Below are positions 1 through 14,800 of a DNA stretch of 64,000 nucleotides, piece by piece (the stretch's first letter is position 1; every line of letters begins with the position of its first letter). Source of the DNA: Cladorhizidae sp. MBARI D1340-BT2 (lineage: Eukaryota > Porifera > Demospongiae > Poecilosclerida > Cladorhizidae); the NCBI GenBank assembly GCA_028752905.1, contig JAQNBH010000011.1, positions 1,844,803-1,908,802 of the forward strand, given 5' to 3'. The notes beneath the pieces are model-generated. The model ran no database searches and was not told the origin of the DNA. It saw only the letters and a list, made by a program, of their open reading frames with translations. Position numbers and translations under genes: made by a program.

Positions 1-770
1 CTAGTGAGGTTGCCTCTAACCCTGCTTGCTAGTGAGGTTCTCTGCTTGCTAGTGAGGTTGCCTCTAACCCTGCTTGCTAGTGAGGTTTCCTCTAACCCTG
101 CTTGCTAGTGAGGTTGCCTCTAACCCTGCTTGCTAGTGAGGTTCTCTGCTTGCTAGTGAGGTTGCCTCTAACCCTGCTTGCTAGTGAGGTTCTCTGCTTG
201 CTAGTGAGGTTGCCTCTAACCCTGCTTGCTAGTGAGGTTGCCTCTAACCCTGCTTGCTAGTGAGGTTGCCTCTAACCCTGCTTGCTAGTGAGGTTCTCTG
301 CTTGCTAGTGAGGTTGCCTCTAACCCTGCTTGCTAGTGAGGTTGCCTCTAACCCTGCTTGCTAGTGAGGTTGCCTCTAACTCTGCTTGCTAGTGAGGTTG
401 CCTCTAACCCTGCTTGCTAGTGAGGTAGCCTCCAACCCTGCTTGCTAGTGAGGCTGCCTCTAACCCTGCTTGCTAGTGAGGTTGCCTCTAACCCTGCTTG
501 CAAGTGAGGCTGCTTCTAACCCTGCTTGCTAGTGAGGTTGCCTCTAGCTAGTGAGGCTGCCTCTAACCCTGCTTGCTAGTGAGGTTGCCTCTAACCCTGC
601 TTGCTAGTGAGGTTGCCTCTAACCCTGCTTGCTAGTGAGGCTGCCTCTAACCCTGCTTGCTAGTGAGGTTGCCTCTAACCCTGCTTGCAAGTGAGGCTGC
701 TTCTAGCCCTGCTTGCTAGTGAGGCTGCCTCTAACTCTGCTTGCTAGTGAGGCTGTTTCTAACCCTACTT
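1..770. repeat. 28-bp minisatellite, about 28 copies, runs off left edge
   Basis: The unit is built on GCTTGCTAGTGAGG followed by TTGCCTCTAACCCT. A shorter 20-bp variant lacking the middle is interspersed. It lies inside or beyond AGL intron 9. Confidence 0.95.
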
Positions 771-990
771 CACCAGTGCAAGGTTTATACTGGCAAGGAA
801 CGTCATCGTTGACTTAGAAGGGGAAAAATACAGCTAATAAAAAGCGACCCACAGCTGAAGGCAGCATTAACTTAGAATATAACACGGAAGAACCCCGAGA
901 CAAATTCATTACCTGCTGGTACTCAATAGAGATACTAATTAGTGCATGTTAGAAACAAAAAAGTATTCCAATAAAAGTGTTTTCTTTCCA
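771..990. other. Unique intronic spacer
   Basis: AT-rich sequence between two arrays in AGL intron 9. No exon or motif was recognised. Confidence 0.5.
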
Positions 991-2308
991 ACACAGTTAC
1001 TGTTACTTACCAACACACTTGCTGTTACTTATTAACACTCTTGCCAACACTCTTGCTGTTACTGATCAACACTCTTGCTGTTACTGATCAACACTCTTGC
1101 TGTTACTTATCAACACTCTTGCTGTTACTTATCAACACTCTTGCTGTTACTTATCAACACTCTTGCTGTTACTTATCAACACTCTTGCTGTTACTTATCA
1201 ACACTCTTGCTGTTACTGATCAACACTCTTGCTGTTACTGATCAACACTCTTGCTGTTACTTATCAACACTCTTGCTGTTACTTATCAACACTCTTGCTG
1301 TTACTGATCAACACTCTTGCTGTTACTGATCAACACACTTGCTGTTACTTATTAACACTCTTGCTGTTACTTACCAACACTCTTGCTGTTACTTACCAAC
1401 ACTCTTGCTGTTACTTATTAACACTCTTGCTGTTACTGATCAACACACTTGCTGTTACTTATTAACACTCTTGCTGTTACTGATCAACACACTTGCTGTT
1501 ACTTATTAACACTCTTGCTGTTACTGATCAACACACTTGCTGTTACTTATTAACACTCTTGCTGTTACTTACCAACACTCTTGCTGTTACTTATCAACAC
1601 ACTTGCTGTTACTTATTAACACTCTTGCTTGTTACTTATCAACACTCTTGCTGTTACTTATTAACACTCTTGCCAACACTCTTGCTGTTACTTATCAACA
1701 CTCTTGCTGTTACTTATTAACACTCTTGCTGTTACTTACCAACACTCTTGCTGTTACTGATCAACACTCTTGCTGTTACTTATCAACACACTTGCTGTTA
1801 CTGATTAACACTCTTGCTGTTACTTAGCAACACTCTTGCTGTTACTTATCAACACTCTTGCCAACACTCTTGCTGTTACTTACCAACACTCTTGCTGTTA
1901 CTTAGCAACACTCTTGCTGTTACTTCAACACTCTTGCTGTTACTTATCAACACTCTTGCTGTTACTTATCAACACTCTTGCTGTTACTTATCAACACTTG
2001 CTGTAACTTCAACACTCTTGCTGTTACTTATCAACTCTTGCTGTTACTTATCAACACTCTTGCTGTTACTTCAACACTCTTGCTGTTACTCTTGCTGTTA
2101 CTTTAACACCTTGCTGTTACTTTACACCTTGCTGTTACTTATCAATACACTTACTATTACTTCAACACTCTTGCTATTACTTATCAACATACTTACTGTT
2201 ACTTCAACATTCTTGCTGTTACTTATCACTGTTACTTCAACACTCTTGCTGTTACTTATCAGTTACTTCAACACTCTTGCTGTTACTTATCAACACTCTT
2301 GCTGCTCA
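991..2308. repeat. 22-bp minisatellite, about 58 copies
   Basis: The unit is AACACTCTTGCTGTTACTTA plus two bases, with GATC/TATC/TATT variants and decay toward the right end. The apparent short ORFs of L/N/T/Y are artefacts. 2309-2490 is unique intron. Confidence 0.95.
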
Positions 2309-2490
2309 CATGATTAATTGCAATCATCCATCAATTTTGCATAAACATTGTTGGGTTATTTTAATTTTCGGCACAAGCAATCACCTCAAGCATTTTGCAA
2401 TTCCTCCGTCCCGGCCCCCCATCCCGTCGTACAAAATATTACCTATCCCCCATCACCAGCTGAACCCTCCTGTACCGAGTCCCTCCTCAC

Positions 2491-2888
2491 CTAAAGACAA
2501 TGATGCTTCCAGGACAGAACTCATGGAACTGCACCTCCTGCGTGCTCCCATGAGAGACCAGATTGCAGAACTTCGAGTCCTCCAGTTGAATGTGTTTCCT
2601 CATGTCCAGTTCGTGTGAGTCCATGCCGTTAATATACAACGTGGACTTGACAAATTCTTCCTCGGACCTTCGCAACAGCCTCGCCTCCAGCACCACTTCC
2701 ATGACGGTGCCAGGGACTGTGAGGGGTGGGACATGTGAGTAATGTGTCTCAGGAGTATGGGTGGTGGGGATGGCCCAGGACTCTGGGTAGTGGAATGCAG
2801 TGTGAGCCATTAGAATGACTGATTGGTGGGAGGACGGGCAGTGTCGGGTGACAGCCACTATCTCCTCCGTGACTTGGTCCACGTAGAT
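2491..2888 (-). CDS. AGL: AGL exon 9 (last exon in window)
   Basis: Starts [16 protein letters not shown] and ends 'CPGSIIVFR', matching the AGL linker before the glucosidase domain. The donor is GTGAGG. No further AGL exon was recognised between here and base 1. Confidence 0.93.
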
Positions 2889-5800
2889 CTGCAGGGGATC
2901 GGGAGGGAGGACGGGAAGGTAAGGAGGAAGATGAATGGGAGGAGTAAAGGGAGATGGGAGAGGACAAAGAGGGGGAGGAAGAGGAGGAGGGGGAGGAGGG
3001 GTAGGACGAGGGGGAGGAAGAGGAGGGGGAGGAGGAGGGGGAGGAGGAGGGGGAGGAGGAGGGGGAGGAGGAGGGGGAGGAGTGGGAGAGTAAGCAACAA
3101 AAGTGATATAAGGTTGAAGAATGGAAGAGGATTGGTATGCATAAAGAATGTGAGGTCATCATCTGACTGACCTGGTTGAACCCTTCGTCAGCAAGTTGAT
3201 GGTGGAGGAGGTTTAATTCCTTCTTTGCTCGAATAATTCCCGTATCCATGGTGACAATTCCCTGCGACTCCTTCCAGCGGGAATAAGGGCGTGGCTCCGT
3301 CACAACATTAATCTGAGCAGAGCGAGCAGAATGAAGCTGATGTAATTAAAAAAGGGGCTATCTCAATTTCTCACCATATGAGGGACTAACTCATCGTAGC
3401 CACGGCAACTACCACTGGCACAAGATGTTATGGCCATGAGAGCTGTGTTAGGCAATGCATCGTAGACACAGCGAGACTACAACAAAGTAACATAGCATAA
3501 CACAACATAACATGGCATGACAGTGATAGAAAGCACATCCTAGACACAGTGATCCTAATGTAATGCAGAAGAAAGACAGCAAGACTCAAAGTTATATGCT
3601 AGGAACATATAATAGACAATGTAACACGGCATAACATTGTGTAACACAATGATGTGTAGGATGTAACAAACATACCCACATTGGTTTCAAGTATGTCATC
3701 CCGCGCACAAACTCACCAGAATGTGCCCGGGGTCGTTGTCATGCGTGGCATCCATGAAGAGGGCATTAGTGGTGGTGGACTTGAGCACAGGGTTGGTGGG
3801 AGCAGGCAGGAAGCTGGCTACAGGCTCACCACCAAACTTGAACACCAGCCGGCCAAGTTCCCGTGCATACGATGCAAACATGGCCTCTGATGTGTGCATG
3901 TGTGTGTTGTGCATGTGTGTGTGCATACGTGTGGTTAAAGAGGATGAGACGATGCAAGCAAAGTGTGTGGGTCACTGCATGCACTCATCACAGCTCACAC
4001 CTGCACCATCACACTTATTCACACTTATCGTATACACCTTTAGCAGCTTAACCCATGCTACAGTTCACTTCGAAAGATAACCATCACACTATTCCTTCAT
4101 CTAAATTAATGAGGCCCCCCCTGGTTGATTAACTCTTTAAGGCTGATGCCAGATCTATCTGCACAAAGATCACAGCTTGGAAGACCGTACAAAAAGCTTC
4201 ACTAGAGCTCGCACGTCAGATATAAGTCAGGCTGGTTATCTGCTCCAGTAATAATTAATAACAACTAGGATTGGTGAGTTCTGGTGTTACACAGAGTAAC
4301 TTCTTGTGAGTGGCTGCTTGACTAGAAAATATAGAAACAAGACAAAAATGTTTCGACAGAATGAAACAAGAATTTACTGATGTAGACGACAACTAACAAG
4401 ACCCTTTACCTATAATATAACGGAGACCAACACTATAATACTGCTTAAAATCTGTATTATATTTGGAGTTCATCATCATAATAATAGGTAAAGGGTTATA
4501 AAATGTTGTTGTTTTCATTGGTCAATTCCTGTTTCATTTCTTTTTCGACAAATATAATTTTTTTTGTTAAAAACAACAACATTTTTTGGTCCCATATACA
4601 CTATATATACATATCACTATAATATATATATATCACTATAATATATATATATATCACTATAATCACTATATATATATTATATTACTATATATATATATAA
4701 TGGTTCCCCACACATATCTCAGCTAAAGTTCACATGACAGCTCCTTAACCGATTAAACGCCGTAAGCGCCATATGGCGCGAGACCTTACATCCTTTGCCA
4801 CACAAAAATATATAAAATGAACCGTTACGAGCTAACAGCCCCGGTTGGGTTCTGCACATGCCTAGTAGACTAGAGAACGTCACAAAAATGATTATTTCCG
4901 GTTGATGCATCGTGCAACAAAAATCCTGCGGTTGAACGCCATTTTTGTTGGTCGAGCTTTTTTTTTAAACTGCTCAAAGATGCTCTCCTGTGAGGACGTT
5001 ATTTCCCAACTTTTAGGCGACGATTCTGGCGATTCTGGGTCAGATTCATTTGGGGAAGAAGGTGAAGACATCTATGCATACCGAGGAAACACTCTGGATC
5101 CAGTTGCTCTAAGAGAAGAGGCGCGCTTGGATGGACTTCTCGATTGTAAGTTTCTTCTAACCTTAGCGCTTCATAGCCTTTGTTTACCATAGTCAACTGA
5201 GAGTGTACTATTGCCAAATACTAGCTTATTCTGTTGGTATTCCAAATTCAGACAGGATAGTTATAGAAAAAAAGTTATAGCTAAGAGTGTAGGTTGGAGT
5301 TGTTGTTGATTTTCATTTGAATTTGAATTTTCAAATGTTGACCACAAACTTGATATATATATATATCTTGTTTTTCCCACCCTCCCCACTACTTTTCCTA
5401 CAGCATCAGATGATGAGAGTGGAGATGAGGCATCTATGACTCCTTTTGTTACATTGGAGGATGAGGAAGCCTTGCCTGAAGTCTCTACAGGGCGTGGGAA
5501 CACGACTGGTGCTGGAGTTGTGCGAGGGAGAGGCGGGCGAGGGAGTACTGGCCGAGGGAGAGGCGGGCGAGGGAGTACTGGCCAAGGGGGAAGCAGCTCA
5601 AGTGGTAGTGGAGTCGTAAGTGTTGCTAGTGGTCCTCCAAAAGGTACTGGTAGTAGGCGGGCCAGAGGTTATAGGCGTGTGCGAGCATCTGGCACTGGTT
5701 CTGTCCGAGCATCTGGCACTGGTTCTGCCCAAGCATCTGGCACTGGTTCTAGGCTAACTGAGGTCATAGGTAAGTGGGAAATAAAGGAGCCAACCCCTTT

Positions 5801-8800
5801 GAAATTGGACTATACAGCAACAGCTGGTCCAACTTCTTCATTGCTTGGTGCATCAAGTACATTTTTAGATGCATTTTACCTTTTTTTAACTCTTGAAGTG
5901 TGGGAACTCCTAGTAGCAGAGACGAACAGTTACGTTTCTAGGATGGCTAGTCTCTCCAGGCAATGGGTAGATACTAATATAGAGGAAATGAAAGCTTTTC
6001 TAGGAATGTTGATAATAATGGGAGTTTCCACACTTCCATACTTAGAATTGTACTGGTCCACTAATCACTCGGATTTGTCTGGATCTTTGGTTCGTAAAGT
6101 AATGCCTAGGACTCGGTTTTTGGAGCTAATGCGTTATGCACATGTAAATTCTATTGATGGTTTGTTGGTTACAAATTTGATAGAAGCTTGTTTATTGAAT
6201 TCATTTATTTTGTTTTCTTCTGTCCGAGCTCCAATATCAGTAAGGAAGGGTAATTATCTAGACGCTAGGATTGTTCTAGCTAAATCTTTGATTGGTTCTT
6301 TCTCTTCTCGGCAGCGTGCAGGTCAACGTTGTAGTCAGGCAAATAGTCAGCTAGATCGCCTCAATTTAAAACTAGGTCATTTCCCACAGTGCTGTGCAAA
6401 GAAGCGCTGTGTAGTTTGCATTAGTAAAGGTTACAGGCATGAGGCAAGGTCCCAGTGTTGTTTTTGTAAGGTTCCTTTGTGTGGTGGATCAACAGGCCGT
6501 GACTGTTTTCGTAATACCATACCTTGGTGGACTATCAGTAATGTTTATGCACCCCCTGCTCCTTTCTGTGCTTCTCTCTTGTTCTCTGCTCCTTCGTCTA
6601 CTTCTCTCTTGTTCCCTGCTCCTTCGTCTACTTCTCTCGTTCCCTGTCCCTTCGTCTACTTCTCTCGTCTCTCCAGTATTCAAGTGTTATTCTTATCCTG
6701 GTATCTCATGTTTGTGTAGAATAAAAACATGGTGAAATATCATGTCGGAGACCAAGCAAGCTATACCCAAGACTGAGCAAGTTCTACTCTACCCGTGACA
6801 GCAAGACCGGAGCTCTACCCAAGATACTCCCTTACATAATTGTGTTTTATATTATGGTTTTATTCTAGTATGTGTTAGCATTTTCACTCTCTTATAATTT
6901 GTTTTTTGTATTATTATGCGTTAGCATTTTGATGGGGAAAACAACCCACTGGCTTTGCAGCTGGTAGAGGGTTTGTAAATAGATGCTCCATCTTGTGTTG
7001 GCATTATAATGTGTGTATAATAGTGTGAAAATATGAAAATATTCACCCCCAAGAAGATGACAAGGTTTTATAATGCTGGTTAGTTCTGCCCAGTTGGTAA
7101 GGAAGGCTCGATTTTTTTACAGGAAGTAGAGCTATCATGTGGCTGAATATGACCCAAGTTTCATGGGTGGAGTCCCTGCAGAACGGAAGATATAAAAATA
7201 ATAAGTAAAATACCTCGTTAATTCATGAATAATTTGCCCGCGGGTACTAGGAATACGGCGTGCAATCGGTTAACAAGATGTGGTATGTGCTGATTATTTG
7301 TAGATACAAATATCCATAAGTACTAGAGCTAATTATAGTGGACGAGGTGGTGTCCATGGCTACAGTCAACAATAGCATATGTTGCACTAGAGCTAATTAT
7401 AGTGGACGAGGTGGTGTCCATGGCTACAGTCAACAATAGCATATGTTGCACTAGAGCTAATTGTAGTGGATGAGGTGGTGTCCATGGCTACAGTCAACAA
7501 TAGCACTAGAGCTAATTGTAGTGGACGAGGTGGTGTCCATGGCTACAGTCAACAGCAACAAGACATGGTATGTGTTGATATGTGTAGTCTACAGCAACAA
7601 TAAACGAGTTTGAGGAAAAGTGTGAGAAGCCCTGGAGAGCGTGAAGCTCTGACTTAATGTGGTCCTCCGCTGTGCAGCTAGAACACACACAAACAGCATA
7701 TTGGAAGCAGGACTGGATCTGCACTGACTTGCTCCATAATCATTTACTCACTAGACATGTTTTTGGTTAGATCTTCTAGCCTTCATTATCCAGACGAAGG
7801 CTATTCTTTATCCAGACGAAGGCTAGAAGCTCTATTGATTGCAATTGGCATATCCACTAGTGGTAGAGCGTATCTCAGAGAGAGATGATATAATATGACT
7901 GAATGTAGGACTGTCTTCTTGGAGCCTATGAGGTTGAGACTCTATAGCCAGTGATTTGCATCAGTGCCATGTGTGAGGGAGTTATATGGTTGTTGTACAT
8001 AACTACCTGCCCATGTGTGGGGGCGTTGATGACACCACCAGAGTTCCCTATAAGCATTCTTTTTAGCGTGTTCTCTGCCACTTGCTTCTCAGTTTGAGTG
8101 GGTGGAATTTTAGATAGTGAGAGGGCTGAGCTGATGGAAAAGCTTGGTTGGACTCCAGGTGCTGGACATATTCATCGGCTCTCACAGCACTGCTTGTTGC
8201 AGTGAACAAGGAGACCAACAAGAAATCCCAGATGGTATTAGGGGAACAAATGTTGAGGGAATGGTTGTAATAACAGGGGCAGGCGAGCTTGCCACTAATT
8301 AAGTCAGACAACCGAAACATACAAGTATGCCACAGGCTAACTCTACTAGATGGCACAGCACCTCCACACACACATGCACAAGTCCCCTCTACTCCACAAG
8401 CTAGAGATATGTTGTGATATATCTTGAGCAAGGAACTGAGGGGAAGCAAGATGGAGGGGCAATCTCAAGAGCACTATGAATGAGTGCAGTAGATGTTTGC
8501 TCAGATTGTCTCCCTTAAAAATAAAAATAAATCTTACTGCCCTGTCTTTGTGGAATGATTACAAGTGAAGACATAACAGCATATCTGTTCCCAACATAGT
8601 TTTACTGCCAACTACGTTGAATGAGTGCAGTAGATGTTTGCTCAGGTTGTCTCCCTTAAAAATAAAAATAAATCTTACTGCCCTGTCTTTGTGGAAATGA
8701 TTACAAGTGAAGACATAACAGCATATCTGTTCCCAACATAGTTTTACTGCCAACTACGTATGTACCAACTTATATGACAATGCATTGGATGTCTGTCCAC

Positions 8801-11800
8801 TTAATGGCATTGCTATATTTCTGCAAGGAATGTTGTCGTTTTCCCCTCTGCTTCTCTCCCTTACACTGTAGCAAGGCTAGCAGTAGCAGTTGGGTGGATG
8901 CACCATGCAATCATCCTGAACTAAGTGAACAGGTCAGGAGCAGCTAAAAACTGAACCTCCCTTACTCCTCTGGCCTTGAGAAGTCTTGACCCACACAGCC
9001 TGTAGCACTATAAGGACTAGGGGAGTGGGGGGGCAGACCATTTTTTTTTTAACTAATTTTTTTCTGCTTTTCCTTTGCCATTCTATACCTTCACTATTAT
9101 ACTAACTGCATTTCAAGTTTCAACTCATTATTGTCAACCATTCTTGAGTTATGATACTTTTTAGCCACCCATATCATTGAAGACCTCTCAAGAAATGAAT
9201 GTGATTACAATTTTGGAGCTCCATTAATTCTGCACACTTCACTCTATGACCTTGATATATAATAGATCACTTTGTGTGCTCTCTTTTGATACTAAAAACT
9301 TTTGCATATAGGTACAACCATACCCAAGTTACATGCAGTCAAAATTGGGGGCCTCAACCCAGCCTGCAAGTGTAATTTCATACATTGATAAAACAGTCCA
9401 AATAATAATCTGAAGGCTCTAGCATTGCTCTGTATGTTGAATACATTGTTTTCTAATCCAGTCATTTTCTGATGGGATATAGTTGGTCACCTGACAGCAA
9501 AAATTAAATTGGGATAATGGAGAAATAAAATTGTTGAATAAAGTATTCATAAGTTGTATCAGTAGGTACTCTGGTATAAATGACAAGTGTTGAAGACCTA
9601 TGGTTGGGGAGCAAGAGCGTTCATATATATATATTTTAAATGCCCTTGTGGTTTTGCCCATATTTCAGCCACATGGTTTATTGCAACACCACTATTGTAA
9701 CATCATTGGGAAGCTCACAGAATGGCTGCCTGGTGAGGCCAAAATCTTTGAAAATGAATGAAGTATTAAAAAGTTATATAAAAACCCACGAGAAATGGTT
9801 GATTCCCCCTTGCAGTTGTTTCTGGTGGAATTCCATAATCTTGATGAAGAATTTCATTGTATTTTAAACAATGGATTTTTTCTCCAGAAAATGATTAGAC
9901 ATCTAATTTATTGATATTTATATTAATTGCTTTTAAGATAATAGCCCCTGAGGTTTCCTAAGGTCAAAGCACTTCTCAGCCTGTCCAGGCAGCAGACAGA
10001 AGGGACTACTGGCAGAAACCCAATTGAAGCACCCAACAGCTATAGCTGCCCAATTTCAATACAAAGCAGCTGCATCTAAGCTGCTTCCAAGCCAATCTAG
10101 GGGCTTCAGCCGACTATTATCACTGCAAGTAAAAAACTGAAACACTTTCCAGAACTTTACAACTTACAACTTGCTAATCATGAATACATTCATGAAAATA
10201 CAACTAACCCACGCTAATTACCAACTCGCTCCATTTCATTCTCGCCTTTACCAACTTACAACCACCCTTTACCCACCTCTGATGAGAGAGTTAATGCCCA
10301 GTCTGTTCACATAATAATTATCTCTGTCTTCCGAGGACGTAAACAGCTCCGCCACCAAATAAAGGTTGGGGTTCACCTCACGAGCAGCATCGAGCAGCCT
10401 CTCTGCCACATTGATGGGCGTGTTGTGGCAGTTGTCAATGCGGAAGCCTGCGAATATCCAGGCCATGATTTGAGTGTATTGCTGCATGTACTCCCAGAGC
10501 CAAGGCGAGTCCGATGGTCCTTCACCATAGTTGAGTTTGATGGAATCACCCCACACAATAAGTTCCCGCTGAAAGTACACCTGAGGGATGGAGGAGGGGT
10601 AGATGGGCATATTAATTAAATAGCGTATACACGTCATTAGTCAGGTCAGAGCTGTCGATTCACTGACGTTCATCACTTTATAAACTCTTCCAAGTGGTCG
10701 ACATTTGCCTTGTCCAAGTCAGCAAATCTTCATCATTATCCTTCCCTTCAGTTATTCTCAATCTCACATGCAATTATATATAGTGGGTGCTAGCTACATG
10801 CACCCAGCCTAATACTAGACCACTGAGAACAGCATGGTGGGTGCTAGCTACATGCACCCAGCCTAATCCTAGACCACTGAGAACAGCATGGTGGGTGCTA
10901 GCTACATGCACCCAGCCTAATCCTAGACAACTGAGAACAGCATGGTGGGTGCTAGCTACATGCACCCAGCCTAATCCTAGACAACTGAGAACAGCATGGT
11001 GGGTGCTAGCTACATGCACCCAGCCTAATCCTAGACCACTGAGAACAGCATGGTGTGTGCTAGCTACATGCACCCAGCCTAATCCTAGACCACTGAGAAC
11101 AGCATGGTGGGTGCTAGCTACGTGCACCCAGCCTAATCCTAGACCACTGAGAACAGCATGGTGTGTGCTAGCTACATGCACCCCTAATCCTAGACCACTG
11201 AGAACAGCATGGTGGGTGCTAGCTACATGTACCCAGCCTAATCCTAGACCACTGAGAACAGCATGGTGGGTGCTAGCTACATGTACCCAGCCTAATCCTA
11301 GACCACTGAGAACAGCATGGTGTGTGCTAGCTACATGTACCCAGCCTAATCCTAGACCACTGAGAACAGCATGGTGGGTGCTAGCTACATGTACCCAGCC
11401 TAATCCTAGACCACTGAGAACAGCATGGTGTGTGCTAGCTACATGCACCCAGCCTAATCCTAGACCACTGAGAACAGCATGGTGTGTGCTAGCTACATGC
11501 ACCCAGCTTAATCCTAGACCACTGAGAACAGCATGGTGGGTGCTAGCTACATGCACCCAGCCTAATCCTAGACCACTGAGAACAGCATGGTGGGTGCTAG
11601 CTACATGCACCAGCCTAATCCTAGACCACTGAGAACAGCATGGTGGGTGCTAGCTACATGCACCCAGCCTAATCCTAGACCACTGAGAACAGCATGGTGG
11701 GTGCTAGCTACATGCACCCAGCCTAATCCTAGACCACTGAGAACAGCATGGTGGGTGCTAGCTACATGCACCCAGCCTAATCCTAGACCACTGAGAACAG

Positions 11801-14800
11801 CATGGTGTGTGCTAGCTACATGCACCCAGCCTAATCCTAGACCACTGAGAACAGCATGGTGGGTGCTAGCTACATGCACCCAGCCTAATCCTAGACCACT
11901 GAGAACAGCATGGTGGGTGCTAGCTACATGCACCCAGCCTAATCCTAGACCACTGAGAACAGCATGGTGGGTGCTAGCAACATGCACCCAGCCTAATCCT
12001 AGACCACTGAGAACAGCATGGTGGGTGCTAGCTACATGCACCAGCCTAATCCTAGACCACTGAGAACAGCATGGTGGGTGCTAGCTACATGCACCCAGCC
12101 TAATCCTAGACCACTGAGAACAGCATGGTGGTGCCTGCTGTATGTACCCAGCCTAATACTAGATCACTGAGCATGGCACTCCTAAGCCATGAGGACAATC
12201 TCCTCCACACCTCCCCCTACAAACACCATGTCTGGTGGTGCTATCAATCGTTCATGGGCTACAGCACATCACTCACAGTGGTTCCTTCTGAAGCGAAGTT
12301 GACGAGGGGGTCGGCGTTCATGACCCAGCCATTGTGAGCCAGTACGTACCGTCCTCGCTCTGACTCCAAGTCAGTCCAACTCAGATCTTGACTGCCATCA
12401 ACCACAGAGAAATACCTAATACAAACAGTCGCACATATGGTGTAAAACAATGATAACAACAACAACAACATCAGAAAAACAGTTTTTTTATAATCAACTG
12501 ATCATCTTTGAATAGCTCTAAGGACGACCACTTTTCTTCTCTCAAATCTCCCAAACACTCCCTCAATTACCTTAGATAAATTTTATTATTTCTATTGTTG
12601 TTGCCATAGCAGCATGACAGTTTTGTCATGATCAATAGTGGACACGAAACCTTGATTTCCGGTGCCAGTAATGAGACTGGAATGATGACATCCTGTCTTG
12701 AGTAATTAACTACTATATATAGTAGGTCTTCTGTTGATACCCACAGACAATGATATACCTTCACGGCCCTTGCCACAGAGCTGAGCAAGTCTACAAACCA
12801 GCACACAAGCTAAGTAGACCTGTCAGCTATGGAGGAGGGGGAGAGGCAAGCCTACAGCCAACACACAGCTAGTCATGAGCTATGGAGGAGGGGAAGAGAC
12901 AAGCCTACAGCCAGCACACAGCTAGTCATGAGCTATGGAGGAGGGGGAGAGACAAGCCTACAAGCCATCACCCAGCTAGTCATGAGCTATGGAGGAGGGG
13001 GAGAGACAAGCCTACAGTCAGCACACAGCTAGTCATGAGCTATGGAGGAGGGGGAGAGACAAGCCTACAAGAGCACATAGCTAGTCATGAGCTATGGAGG
13101 AGGGGAAGAGGCAAGCCTACAAGAGCACATAGCTAGTCATGAGCTATGGAGGACGGGCAGAGGCAAGCCTACAAGAGCACACAGCTAGTCATGAGCTATG
13201 GAGGAGGGGGAGAGGCAAGCCTACAGTCAGCACACAGCTAGTCTTCTGTGCAAGCACAATCAGTGCTGCTAAACTGAATGACTGCAAGAGGGAACACACT
13301 CAGAATTGAGAGTCGACAGAAAAATAGTGTCTTGCTCCGATAAGCGGCTACAGCTGGTGCACCTCTCCTAAATATGAATGGGTCACCATCCTAAATATGA
13401 ATGGGTCACCATCCTAAATATGAATGGGTCACCATCCTAAAATATAAGTGGGTCATCTGTCTTAAACGTGATTGGGTCACCCATCCAAAATGTGAGTAGG
13501 TCACCCGTCCTAAATATGAGTGGGTTACCCATCCTAAATATGCACCCGTCCTAAATATGAATGGGTCACCCGTCCTAAATAGAAACTTCCCCCGGTGGTC
13601 GTCACATTGACTTGGCACACTGCACATCTGTTAACTTGTAGACTGCCTGTGATGAGGCACAGCAGAACTGGACAGACCTTCACATGCACACTGACCGACC
13701 ACCCAGGAAAGAGGTCTGACGCTGGCTACACACTGAATGCACCAGGCGAACAGAGAGAATAGCATGTCGATTGAATCATGGACACGCTGTTGGTAGTGAT
13801 GGTGTAGACAAGTGGAGCTATAGAGTACTCTTCTGTAACAACTAGGCCGGGTGCTTTAGCTCGCCACACAATGCCTTGCATTCATCTCTGGCTAGTCTCA
13901 ATGCCTTGCATTCATCTCTGGCTAGTCACTGCCAACAGCGCAACCTATGAGACACGCAGTCTCTGGGGACACTATGAGACACGCAGTCTCTGGGGACACC
14001 TATGAGACACGCAGTCTCTGGGAACACCTATGAGACACGCAGTCTCTGGGGACACCTATGAGACACGCCGTCTCTGGGGACACCTATGAGACACGCAGTC
14101 TCTGGGGACACCTATGAGACACACAGTCTCTGGGGACACTCCACATGGCAAGAACTGCTCACCATCAGATAAATACTGTGTGCATTCCCAGTGCAAGCAC
14201 TTTGTGGGTTTGTAGAGCATCTACTGCAAGACGTTCTCGCTAGCAGTGAGGGATACTCATTAGCAGACATTATAACATATCAACACCAAACTTACACACC
14301 TTGTAAACAGTGGGTCGTCGATGGTGACCTTGGATCTTTTGGGACCATGTCCCTCCAGGAACTGGTAGCGGGTGTTAGCTGAGAGGTTGCTGACCGTGTG
14401 GTGGAGCTGGCCTGCGACCCTGTCCTGCACCTCTGCATTTAGCCTGTGTAGCTCTTCCCTCAGATCTCTGCAGCAACGCTCAATACGCTCTTCAAAACAT
14501 GCAAGTCCAGGCCTAGGAGGACGGGGGGGGGGGGGGGGTTAGAAGGAAGGAGTACGAGGGAGGAGGGAGGGAGAGAGATGGAGTAGAGGAGATCAAAAGT
14601 TAATTCTAGCTCCTGCTATGCTTATTGACGTACATACACATACAAGTAGCATATCGGTAGAAGTAGTAATTGGGGTGGGATCATAGTATCTGCTACATCC
14701 CCATACGTATGCTGCTAACAGAAAACCTATAGAAGGACTTCACTTCTAGTTCAGAGTAGAACCCAATGCAGAGCAATGAGTACACCATGTGCGAGAAGAT

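Noticed and set aside
1..770. Telomeric repeat (CTAACCCT inside the unit)
   Set aside because: The motif occurs once per 28-bp unit and not as a tandem hexamer; the array continues toward AGL exons that must lie farther left.
2823..3303. R/G-rich or S/P-rich ORFs on both strands
   Set aside because: They come from the purine/pyrimidine tract in front of AGL exon 9.
10774..12063. Mirror ORFs of ~280 codons on both strands
   Set aside because: Direct result of a stop-poor 54-bp unit divisible by three.
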